Assembly: GCA_021161625.1 (NCBI GenBank)
Contig: JAGHAG010000004.1
Span: 1-17,055, forward strand
Source: Elusimicrobiota bacterium
Lineage (GTDB): Bacteria > CG03
Direction: 5' to 3'
DNA length: 17,055 nt
A program made the translations under genes and the position numbers. Below, in pieces: positions 1 through 6,784 of this stretch. Under the pieces are notes generated by a model. That model was not told the DNA's origin and made no database searches. It saw only the letters and a program-made list of their open reading frames with translations. Positions within the stretch are counted from its first letter, which is position 1. Each line of letters begins with the position of its first letter.

Positions 1-70
1 CATTTTTCACTTTTAACTTTTCACTTTTAACTTTTAATTTCCTTTGTCACCTCGTCACTTAGTCACTTTT
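1..70. repeat. degenerate short-word repeat tract at the left edge
   Basis: Non-coding. A 14-bp unit TTTTCACTTTTAAC occurs twice in direct tandem (4-17 and 18-31) and decays into related words such as GTCACTT up to about 70. The style matches the tracts near 1045-1320 and 14231-14469. I see no gene here on either strand. The tract may continue beyond the window. Confidence 0.7.
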
Positions 71-99
71 TTGGCAGACCAAGGGCCTGCATCTACACT
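71..99 (+). promoter_or_regulatory. candidate sigma70-type promoter for the tadC-like gene
   Basis: TTGGCA at 71-76 and TACACT at 94-99 are separated by 17 bp, five and four matches to the consensus hexamers. The predicted start near 106 leaves a leader of about 48 nt before the ATG at 154. It overlaps the first copy of the 27-bp direct repeat. Inference from hexamers only. Confidence 0.4.
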
Positions 100-100
100 T
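74..100. repeat. 27-bp direct repeat, copy 1 (core GCAGACCAAGGG)
   Basis: Copy 1 of a 27-bp element that recurs at 1237-1263 in the same orientation. The first 12 bp are identical and 21 of 27 positions match overall, including a TACA block 8 nt after the core. The two copies bracket the orphan tadC-like gene. Function unknown; it may be a promoter or operator, or the scar of a rearrangement. Confidence 0.6.
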
Positions 101-153
101 ATCTGCGATAATTTAATGGAATAAATTATATAGAATTTTACTCAAAATAATAT

Positions 154-1032
154 ATGGGAATTTTTTTAGGTAGTTTATTTGTATTTGTTTGTGTTGTAGG
201 AATTGTGGATGTTATTTTTTCTTTAAGGAGACAAAAAAGAATAAGCCGCCGATTAAAAGGAGAACTTGAAAATATACAAGAAAAATCCTTTACAGCAACA
301 TTAAAAAACTGGGCAATTGGTATAGGAGAAAAAATTGAAAAAACCAATCTTCCTGTAATAAAAAAATTGATTGCAGATATAAGTAAGAAACTTCAAATGG
401 CAGGAATCAAAGATTTAAAACCTTCTTCTTTTATCGGCATACAGATTCTTGCCTTTTCTGGAGCAATCATTGTCTCAATTGTTGCTCTGGGTATTTATGA
501 CTGGTTGGTTCTTCTAATGATGGGAATTCTTGGCTTTATCTTTCCTCAAATGTGGCTGAATGGAAAAATAAAAAAAAGGCAGAGGCTTCTTTTCAAGGGG
601 TTGCCTGATGCCCTTGATATTCTTACACTCCTTGTTGAAGCAGGTCTTGATTTTGGTGCTGCTTTTAACATTCTTATTGAAAATGAAGAGGGGGAACTGA
701 TTGATGAATTTTACCTTGCTCAACAGGAAATCCGACTCGGCAAAAATAGAATACAGGCATTAACAGATATGGCAAAAAGAGTAAACTATAGACCTCTCAC
801 AAGTGTCATAAATGCTATTGTGCAATCCATGCAAACAGGGGCTGCAATTGGTCCTACATTAAAAGCACTTTCAGATCAGTACAGAAATGAAAGATCTCTT
901 CTTGCTGAAAAACTTGGGGCAATGGCTCCTTTAAAAATGATGATGCCTTTAATCTTTCTTATCTTTCCTACCATATTTATCATTATATTTGGACCAATCG
1001 TTTTAAGCTTTCTGTCAGGCAAAATCTGGTAG
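154..1032 (+). CDS. tadC: TadC-like type II secretion F-domain membrane protein
   Basis: 292 residues, resembling TadC, an inner-membrane platform protein of Tad (Flp) pilus machines. It has a hydrophobic N-terminal helix (about residues 4-22), two membrane segments around 92-132, a cytoplasmic T2SSF domain (about 143-265) opening with a LPDALDILTLLVEAGL motif, and a hydrophobic C-terminus. The length is usual for TadC; the PilC/GspF form is about 400 residues, as in the pilC in this window. An in-frame stop at 148-150 makes the ATG at 154 the first possible ATG start; no Shine-Dalgarno sequence is visible. It is the only plus-strand gene here and lacks visible tadA or tadB partners, though a partner could lie left of the window. 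Repeat tracts flank it on both sides. The family call is firm; the exact Tad role is inferred. Confidence 0.85.
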   Translation: MGIFLGSLFVFVCVVGIVDVIFSLRRQKRISRRLKGELENIQEKSFTATLKNWAIGIGEKIEKTNLPVIKKLIADISKKLQMAGIKDLKPSSFIGIQILAFSGAIIVSIVALGIYDWLVLLMMGILGFIFPQMWLNGKIKKRQRLLFKGLPDALDILTLLVEAGLDFGAAFNILIENEEGELIDEFYLAQQEIRLGKNRIQALTDMAKRVNYRPLTSVINAIVQSMQTGAAIGPTLKALSDQYRNERSLLAEKLGAMAPLKMMMPLIFLIFPTIFIIIFGPIVLSFLSGKIW

Positions 1033-1134
1033 ATTTTTCAGGTGAATAGCAAATAGTGATTAAGCAAATAGTGGATAGTGGAAAGAGGATAGAGGACAGA
1101 AAATTGTGAGCGGGGAGCGGTAAGCTGTGAGCAG

Positions 1135-1188
1135 CCCAGCACCAACTTGGTTGAATATCCTTTTTAATCTGTCCAAGTTGATGCTGGG
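1135..1188 (-). repeat. long stem-loop, 16-bp arms with 22-nt loop
   Basis: Arms 1135-1150 (CCCAGCACCAACTTGG) and 1173-1188 (CCAAGTTGATGCTGGG) pair with one non-Watson-Crick position. In a minus-strand transcript that position is a G-U wobble, so the stem is continuous; on the plus strand it would be a C-A mismatch. No T-run follows on either side, so it is not a classical terminator. It lies about 130 nt downstream of truA. Possible 3'-end structure, small RNA or short mobile palindrome. Confidence 0.6.
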
Positions 1189-1236
1189 TCATCTTTTCCA
1201 TAACTTAATCCTTACTACTTAATCCTTATCACTAAA

Positions 1237-1263
1237 GCAGACCAAGGGTCTCGAGATACATTT
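1237..1263. repeat. 27-bp direct repeat, copy 2
   Basis: Second copy of the element at 74-100, sharing the GCAGACCAAGGG core. Here AGACC-AAG-GGTCT (1239-1251) forms a perfect 5-bp mini-hairpin; in copy 1 one pair of that stem is broken. No plus-strand gene follows, so a promoter role is less likely for this copy. Confidence 0.55.
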
Positions 1264-1315
1264 CTTTCTATCCTCTATCCTCTGTCCTCTATCCACTTTT
1301 TTCCTTGTCACTTTA

Positions 1316-2032
1316 TCACTTATACTTTATTTTCCACAGGAAAAGCCCCTGGGGCGGTGCCGGGGATATGTGTCTTGTTTTACCCAGAAGAACTTTTTCA
1401 AAATCTCTTTCTAAAATCTTTCCCATCCCTGCTTCAACAATAAAGGATACAATTGTTCTTGCCATTTTGTATAAAAAATGGGATGCTTCAATTTCAATAA
1501 AAAAATTTTCTCCTTTTGAAATTTTCATCTTTTTTACATCGCAAATTGTGTTTTCTCTTCTTAAACAGGATGAAAGATGCCTGAAATCCTTCCTCCCCAC
1601 AAGAAATTTTGCTGCTTTTTCCATCCTGTTTCTTTCAAGTTTAAAAGGCACATGCCAGCAATAATTGTGGTCATAGGGGTAAAAATTTTTTGTCTTTATA
1701 AAATATCTGTAGGTTTTTGAAACTGTGTCAAATCTCGGGTGAAATTTTTTCTTTCTTTCAATTTTTAGGATTTTTAACGACCGGGGAAGGTGTGAATTAA
1801 TAGCTTTTTTTAAATTTTCAAGGGGAATTTTTGTCTCCCCTTCAAAGGAACAGAAATTTTCTCTCGCATGAACAAATCTATCAGTGCGGGAAGCAATTTT
1901 TAATTTTATTTTTTGTTTTAAAACTTTCTCTATTGCTTCTTCCAAAACTCCCTGAACCGTTGGAAAATTTCTTTGCTTCTGACTTCCAAAAAACTGACTT
2001 CCATCATAGGAAATTGAGATTTTGAAAATCAC
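1316..2032 (-). CDS. truA: tRNA pseudouridine synthase A (TruA)
   Basis: 238 residues. TruA isomerises uridines 38-40 in the anticodon arm of tRNAs to pseudouridine. Family landmarks: a YDG motif near residue 9, TVQGVLEEAI (25-34), the catalytic region RTDRFVHA with nucleophile Asp51, and the FHPRFD and KTYRYFI blocks. Two usually strict positions differ. The GRTDAGVHA loop reads SRTDRFVHA, and the GWQ that follows the YDG motif reads GSQ; the DNA there carries GGAAGTCAG twice, 15 nt apart. The protein is at the short end for the family. It starts at GTG, overlapping the asd stop in GTGA, so it is probably translationally coupled and last in the pilB operon. TruA is the clear best call; full activity is less certain. 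Confidence 0.88.
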   Translation of the reverse strand: MIFKISISYDGSQFFGSQKQRNFPTVQGVLEEAIEKVLKQKIKLKIASRTDRFVHARENFCSFEGETKIPLENLKKAINSHLPRSLKILKIERKKKFHPRFDTVSKTYRYFIKTKNFYPYDHNYCWHVPFKLERNRMEKAAKFLVGRKDFRHLSSCLRRENTICDVKKMKISKGENFFIEIEASHFLYKMARTIVSFIVEAGMGKILERDFEKVLLGKTRHISPAPPQGLFLWKIKYK

Positions 2033-3060
2033 AACAGTTCTATAAGTTTGAATGCAATTTGAACTGCATTAAGGGCTGCGCCTTTTAAAAGATTGTCAGA
2101 GACAATCCACAGCCACCAGCAGTTTTTTCTTGAGGGGTCTTTTCTAATTCGTCCAACAAAAGTTGGAAGTTTTCCGTGTGCATCCACTGGCATGGGATAT
2201 TTAAGATTTTTTATGTCATCTATAAGAACAAGGTTTTCACCATTTCTTATTGCTTTGTAAATTTCCTCAATTGAAATTTCTCTTTCAAGTTCAACATTTA
2301 CTGCCTCACTGTGTCCCCTTATCACAGGAACACGAACACAGGTGGCTGTAACTTCTATTTCAGGGTCAAGAATCTTCTTTGTTTCGTTTACCATTTTCAT
2401 CTCTTCCTTTGTAAAAGAATTTTCAAGAAAAACATCAATCTGTGGAATTAAGTTAAAGGCAATTTGCTGTGGTAAAGCAGAAATATCTTTTCTGGAAACA
2501 TGAATTTTCTCAAAATTTGTCTCAACGATTTTTCTTGCCTGGTTTTGAAGTTCCAGAATTGCCTTCTGCCCTGCTCCTGAGACAGCCTGATAGGTTGCAA
2601 CAACAATCCTTTTTATTTTTGCAATTTTGTGAACTGGATAAAGAGCCTGAACCATCTGAATTGTGGAACAATTTGGGTTTGCAATTATATATTTTTGAGG
2701 GGAAAGTGTGTGCGCATTTATCTCAGGAACAACTAATGGAACCTCAGGAACCATTCTCCATGCACTTGAATTGTCTATACAATAAATTTTTCTTTTTGCA
2801 AAAAGAGGGGCATACTTTTTTGAAGTGCTGCCACCTGCTGACATAAGGACAATTTCAACATCTGTTTTTTCTATAAATTCAGGGGTCAGTTCCTTAACTT
2901 CTATTTCTTCATTTTTAAATTTCAATTTTTTACCTTTTGAACGATGAGATGCAAGAAAGTGTATCTCGCTAACAGGGAAATTCAGTTTTTCAACCATATT
3001 TATCATTTCTCTTCCAACCGCTCCTGTAGCACCAACAATTGCAACCCTGAACTTCCTCAT
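2029..3060 (-). CDS. asd: aspartate-semialdehyde dehydrogenase
   Basis: 343 residues. It reduces aspartyl-4-phosphate to aspartate semialdehyde with NADPH, the branch point to lysine/diaminopimelate, threonine and methionine. Visible: an N-terminal nucleotide-binding motif GATGAVG (10-16), a SAGGST motif (74-79), the catalytic Cys131 in NPNCSTIQM, and the catalytic His250 in RGHSEAV. The length is usual for the bacterial enzyme. The ATG overlaps the yjbQ stop in ATGA, and its own stop overlaps the truA start in GTGA, so yjbQ, asd and truA look translationally coupled. Diaminopimelate supply fits with the nearby murG. Confidence 0.96.
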   Translation of the reverse strand: MRKFRVAIVGATGAVGREMINMVEKLNFPVSEIHFLASHRSKGKKLKFKNEEIEVKELTPEFIEKTDVEIVLMSAGGSTSKKYAPLFAKRKIYCIDNSSAWRMVPEVPLVVPEINAHTLSPQKYIIANPNCSTIQMVQALYPVHKIAKIKRIVVATYQAVSGAGQKAILELQNQARKIVETNFEKIHVSRKDISALPQQIAFNLIPQIDVFLENSFTKEEMKMVNETKKILDPEIEVTATCVRVPVIRGHSEAVNVELEREISIEEIYKAIRNGENLVLIDDIKNLKYPMPVDAHGKLPTFVGRIRKDPSRKNCWWLWIVSDNLLKGAALNAVQIAFKLIELL

Positions 3061-3461
3061 TTTGTCTCCATTGCCTGAACAATAACTTTTCTTGTTCTTG
3101 GCCCGTCAAACTCACACAAAAAAATCCCCTGCCATGTTCCAAGAACAGGTCTGCCTCCCAAAATAATCAAATAAATATGGTTGCCAACAAGAGATGCTTT
3201 TATGTGTGCAGGAGAATTTCCTTCTGCGTGTGTGTAGGCATCGTTTTCAGAAATAACATGATTGAGCTTCATAATGATATCCCTTACAACAGAAGGGTCT
3301 GCATTTTCATTTATTGTAATTCCTGCTGTTGTATGGGGAACAAAAACAAAAGCACCTCCATTTTTTATTCCTGTCTCAGAAATAATTTTTTTCACTTTTG
3401 ATGTAATTTCAACAAACTCCACCTGCCTGGAAGTAGAAACTGAAAATTCTTTTACAACCAT
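3057..3461 (-). CDS. yjbQ: YjbQ family protein (UPF0047)
   Basis: 134 residues, the usual length of the YjbQ/UPF0047 family. Conserved histidine blocks are all present: VPHTTAGITINENADP (His43), HAEGNSPAHIKASLVG (His78 and His86) and LGTWQGIFLCEFDGPRTR (108-124). Family members have been linked to weak thiamine-phosphate synthase activity, but the physiological role is unsettled. The ATG lies inside the end of murG (10-nt overlap) and has a clear Shine-Dalgarno GGAGAGG eight bases upstream. Its stop overlaps the asd start. No thiamine genes are nearby, so context does not support a thiamine role. Confidence 0.92.
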   Translation of the reverse strand: MVVKEFSVSTSRQVEFVEITSKVKKIISETGIKNGGAFVFVPHTTAGITINENADPSVVRDIIMKLNHVISENDAYTHAEGNSPAHIKASLVGNHIYLIILGGRPVLGTWQGIFLCEFDGPRTRKVIVQAMETK

Positions 3462-4480
3462 TTCTTTAACCTCTCCATTAAATCCCTTCCGTTATCTGCG
3501 AGTTCAATTTTAACAAGATTTTCTTTTATTTTCCAGAAATCTTCCAGAAGAATTTTGTCTATAATTTCTTTCAAATTTAACCTTTTTATCTGACTTTCTT
3601 CAAAAACAACTGCAGCACCCTTTTCTTCTAAAAATTTTGCATTAAGTTTCTGATGGCCTTCTGCTGCCTCAAATGGAATTAAAATTGATGGAACTTTGTT
3701 TTTTGAAATCTCTGCAAGTGTTCCTGCTCCTGCTCTTGAAATTACAACTTTTGAAATTTTCATAAAATCAGGAACTTTTTCTGTGAAAGCAACAACAAAA
3801 TGTTTATTTCTGTGAAAATTATACTGGCTTTTTACCTTTTCAAAATCTCTCTTCCCTGTAATGTGAATTATTTGATAAAAAGAAAAATGTGGTAAATTTT
3901 TTATGATGAGAGAATTTATAAAAGCACTTCCCTGACTTCCCCCGAGAACAAGAATAACAGGGGTTGAAAAATTAAAATGCATTTCTTCAATTATCTTTTC
4001 AGGGGTTTTATGAGATTGCCTTACAGGAATTTTTGTTTGCACGGATTTATTTTTCGGTAGATACTTCAAAGTTTCAGGGAAAGCATAAAAAATTTTATCA
4101 GCAAAATTTTTTAAAAGTTTTGTTCCCCTGCCTGGAATTAAATTTGGCTCAAAAAACAAAACCTTTGCTCCAAGAATTTTTCCAAAAATAACTCCGAGCA
4201 AGTTGAGATATGAACCAAAGCACAAAAAAACCTCTGGTTTTGTCCTTATGAGGAAAAAACACAGCAAAATTATATCAATAAATGCCTTTGGTCTTATTTT
4301 TTTAATTGCAAGAGGATGGATAAAGAAAACTTTTTTTTGATTCTCAAGAATTTTTTGGGAAGTTTTTGTCTTTATAGCAACAATACTTGCGTCAAGGAAT
4401 TTCCGCAAAACGCAGGCAGGATAAATGTGTCCCCCGCTTGCTCCTGTAAAAAAAACTATATGTGAAGGTTTGCCCTGCAA
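3452..4480 (-). CDS. murG: MurG, UDP-GlcNAc:lipid I GlcNAc transferase
   Basis: 342 residues. It transfers GlcNAc from UDP-GlcNAc to lipid I to give lipid II, on the cytoplasmic face of the membrane. Two Rossmann-type halves: N-terminal loop GASGGHIYP (13-21, with His18), the LVLGGSQGS loop mid-protein, and the C-terminal donor site SRAGAGTLAEI followed by PFEAAEGHQKLNA. The start is TTG at 4478-4480; the pilC stop lies 6 nt upstream and there is no in-frame ATG near the conserved N-terminus. A GGCGGA sequence at the end of pilC may serve as Shine-Dalgarno. MurG usually sits in the division and cell wall cluster; here it is between pilC and yjbQ. Confidence 0.95.
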   Translation of the reverse strand: MQGKPSHIVFFTGASGGHIYPACVLRKFLDASIVAIKTKTSQKILENQKKVFFIHPLAIKKIRPKAFIDIILLCFFLIRTKPEVFLCFGSYLNLLGVIFGKILGAKVLFFEPNLIPGRGTKLLKNFADKIFYAFPETLKYLPKNKSVQTKIPVRQSHKTPEKIIEEMHFNFSTPVILVLGGSQGSAFINSLIIKNLPHFSFYQIIHITGKRDFEKVKSQYNFHRNKHFVVAFTEKVPDFMKISKVVISRAGAGTLAEISKNKVPSILIPFEAAEGHQKLNAKFLEEKGAAVVFEESQIKRLNLKEIIDKILLEDFWKIKENLVKIELADNGRDLMERLKKWL

Positions 4481-4486
4481 GAAATT

Positions 4487-5716
4487 TTATCCGCCTGCTT
4501 TTGAAACCATCTGACCCATTGAGAAAATTGGCAGATACATCGCTATAACAATACCGCCGACAACAACACCAAGAAAAACAATTATCATAGGTTCTATCAT
4601 TGAGGTAAGCGCTTTTACAGCCGCATCAACCTCTGTGTCATAAAAGTCAGCAATTTTTGTAAGCATTGTATCAAGATTTCCTGTTTCCTCACCAACTTTT
4701 ATCATCTGGTTCACCATTGGTGGAAAAACTCCTGATGCAGCAATGGGGTCAGCAATTTTTTCTCCTTCTCTTATGGATTCCCTTGCTTTAAGAACTGCCT
4801 GCTCAACAGCCCAGTTTCCTGATGTTTTTGCAACTGTCTCCATTGCCTGAAGGATGGGAACACCACTTTTTACAAGAGTGCCAAAAGTTCTTGTGAACCT
4901 TGCTGTTGCACTTTTTATAAGAACATTACCAAGAACAGGAATTTTTAGAAGAAATGGCTCAACTTTTTTTCTGCCATATTCTGATTTTGCAAACATTCTG
5001 AAACCAAAAACAACTATTGCAATCCCTGCTATAAGGGTAAATATATTTTCTTTCAAAAAGTCACTTAAATTGACAATAATCTGCGTGGGAAGGGGCAAAT
5101 CCTGCCCGAATGAGGAAAAAACATCCTTAAATGCTGGAATAACAAAAACCAGGAGAAATGCTGTAACCCCGATTGCTATTACAACAACAACAATTGGATA
5201 AACCATTGCTCCTTTTACTTTTGATTTTAATTCTTCTGATGCTTCAAGATATGCAGAAAGTCGCTCAAGGATAACATCCAGAATCCCGCCAAGTTCTCCT
5301 GCCCTTGCCATATTTACATAAAGAGAGTCAAAGCAATCCGGGAATTTTGCAAGAGCATCAGCAATTGAGGTCCCTCCTTCTATATCCTCTCTTATCTGTG
5401 CAACAACTTTCTTAAAGTATGGATTTGTAATCTGTTCCTCAATGATTGAAAGAGCCTGAACAATGGGCACCCCTGCATTTATCATCACAGAAAGCTGTCT
5501 TGAGAAAATCACTATATCCTTTGACTTTGCCTTTGGCTTAAAGGGATTGAGGGATTTTAGAAACTGGGTTAGAGCATTTTCCTGGTGCTGATTGATTTCA
5601 AGAACAATATATTTTTGTGCTCTTAATCTCTCAACAGCGATTCTCTGGTCATTTGCTTCAATTGTGCCTTCAAGAATTGCGCCTTTTGGTGTTCTAACTT
5701 TATAAGAAAACGTCAT
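4487..5716 (-). CDS. pilC: PilC, type IV pilus inner-membrane platform protein
   Basis: 409 residues, typical for PilC/GspF. An N-terminal soluble extension (about 1-60, KVRTPKGAILEGTIEA) precedes two T2SSF domains, each opening with a conserved IVIFSRQLSVMINAGVPIVQ or FTRTFGTLVKSGVPILQA block (residues about 67 and 274). Membrane helices lie around 170-195, 220-240 and near the C-terminus. PilC couples the PilB and PilT ATPases to pilin insertion and extraction. The ATG is one base after the pilT stop, which implies coupled translation. Compare the shorter, single-domain TadC-like protein at the left end of the window. Confidence 0.96.
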   Translation of the reverse strand: MTFSYKVRTPKGAILEGTIEANDQRIAVERLRAQKYIVLEINQHQENALTQFLKSLNPFKPKAKSKDIVIFSRQLSVMINAGVPIVQALSIIEEQITNPYFKKVVAQIREDIEGGTSIADALAKFPDCFDSLYVNMARAGELGGILDVILERLSAYLEASEELKSKVKGAMVYPIVVVVIAIGVTAFLLVFVIPAFKDVFSSFGQDLPLPTQIIVNLSDFLKENIFTLIAGIAIVVFGFRMFAKSEYGRKKVEPFLLKIPVLGNVLIKSATARFTRTFGTLVKSGVPILQAMETVAKTSGNWAVEQAVLKARESIREGEKIADPIAASGVFPPMVNQMIKVGEETGNLDTMLTKIADFYDTEVDAAVKALTSMIEPMIIVFLGVVVGGIVIAMYLPIFSMGQMVSKAGG

Positions 5717-5717
5717 T

Positions 5718-6782
5718 TCAGAACAACCCCTTTTCCATCAGTCTTTTTAATTCCTCAACATCATTTGACGAGGCAAAAGCCTGTTCTTTTGTAATATACT
5801 TATTTTTATAAGCATTGTAAAGAGCCTGATTTTTTGTCTGCATACCAAATTTCCCGCCTGCCTGCATGGCAGATGGAATTTGCTCGGTTTTCTCATCTCT
5901 TATCATATTTCTTATTGCAGGAGTTATCAGAAGCGCCTCACAGATAAGAGTAAGACCACCTCCCTGTTTTTTCAAAAGTTCCTGACAGAAAACTGCCTGA
6001 AGAACAAATGATAATTGACTTCTTATCTGGGGTTGCTGATACGGGGGAAATACATCAATAATTCTGTTTATGGATTGAACAGCATCAGGCGTGTGAAGGG
6101 TTGCAAAAACAAGGTGCCCTGTCTCTGAAACTGTAAGTGCTGCTTCAATTGTTTCAAGGTCCCTCATTTCACCTATCAAAATTATGTCAGGGTCCTGCCT
6201 CATCACATGCTTCAGGGCCTGAGCAAATGTTTCTGTATCTGAGCCAACTTCCCGCTGGGAAACAATGCATTTTTTGTGAGCGTGCACATATTCAATAGGG
6301 TCTTCTATTGTTATAATGTGAGAGGTCCTTGTCTCGTTTAAATAATTTATTATTGATGCAAGGGTTGTTGATTTTCCACATCCTGTTGGTCCTGTAACAA
6401 GTATGAGCCCTGTTTTCATCCTTACAATCTGCCAGATTAAAGGAGGAAGCCCGAGTTCTTCAAAGGACATAAATTTATTTGGAATAACTCTTAAGGCAGC
6501 ACAAACAGCCCCTCTCTGTCTGTAAACATTCATCCTGATTCTGCCAAGTCCCTTTACACCAAAGCCAAGATCAAGTTCACTTGTTGCTTCAAATCTTGCC
6601 TTTTGTTTTTCTGTAAGCAAACTGTAAATTAATGCCTGTGTGTGTTTGGGAGTTAATGGTTCATAATCAAGAGTTTTTATTTCTCCATCAATTCTCACAG
6701 CAGGGGGGGCTCCATCAACAATATGAAGGTCAGAGGCATTCATTCCAATCATCTGGGTTAAAAGTTCATCAATACTTACCAT
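5718..6782 (-). CDS. pilT: PilT, pilus retraction ATPase
   Basis: 354 residues, the normal PilT length. It is a hexameric ATPase that powers pilus retraction. Visible: an N-terminal PAS-like region with ASDLHI (16-21), Walker A GPTGCGKSTT (131-140), Walker B region DPDIILIGEMRD (197-208), His box GHLVFATLHT (222-231), and the retraction-specific AIRNMIR motif (289-295). That last motif, and the absence of the Zn cysteines seen in PilB, separate PilT from PilB. It starts 2 nt after the pilB stop and ends 1 nt before pilC. Confidence 0.97.
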   Translation of the reverse strand: MVSIDELLTQMIGMNASDLHIVDGAPPAVRIDGEIKTLDYEPLTPKHTQALIYSLLTEKQKARFEATSELDLGFGVKGLGRIRMNVYRQRGAVCAALRVIPNKFMSFEELGLPPLIWQIVRMKTGLILVTGPTGCGKSTTLASIINYLNETRTSHIITIEDPIEYVHAHKKCIVSQREVGSDTETFAQALKHVMRQDPDIILIGEMRDLETIEAALTVSETGHLVFATLHTPDAVQSINRIIDVFPPYQQPQIRSQLSFVLQAVFCQELLKKQGGGLTLICEALLITPAIRNMIRDEKTEQIPSAMQAGGKFGMQTKNQALYNAYKNKYITKEQAFASSNDVEELKRLMEKGLF

Positions 6783-6784
6783 TT

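Larger units (their letters stand above)
1033..1315. repeat. non-coding tract between convergent tadC and truA
   Basis: No gene is supported in this 283-bp gap. It holds degenerate words in opposite orientations. GGATAGAGGACAGA at 1087-1100 is the exact reverse complement of TCTGTCCTCTATCC at 1281-1294, and TCTATCC-type heptamers run four times in tandem at 1267-1294. CTTAATCC occurs at 1204-1211 and 1218-1225. A 16-bp stem-loop (1135-1188) and the second 27-bp direct repeat (1237-1263) lie inside. Confidence 0.7.

Noticed and set aside
983..1201. Minus-strand open frame of 72 codons with an AAGGA sequence before its ATG
   Set aside because: It spans the stem-loop, a low-complexity tract and the 3' end of tadC, shows no recognisable domain, and is best explained as chance.
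1305..1664. Plus-strand frame of 119 codons
   Set aside because: It lies opposite truA, which has clear family motifs.
2469..2846. Plus-strand frame of 125 codons
   Set aside because: It is antisense to asd and has no recognisable features.
4455..4482. GCAGGGCAAACC at the murG start resembles part of the c-di-GMP-I riboswitch core
   Set aside because: It encodes the first residues of MurG, the other conserved riboswitch segments are not present downstream, and no leader space exists.
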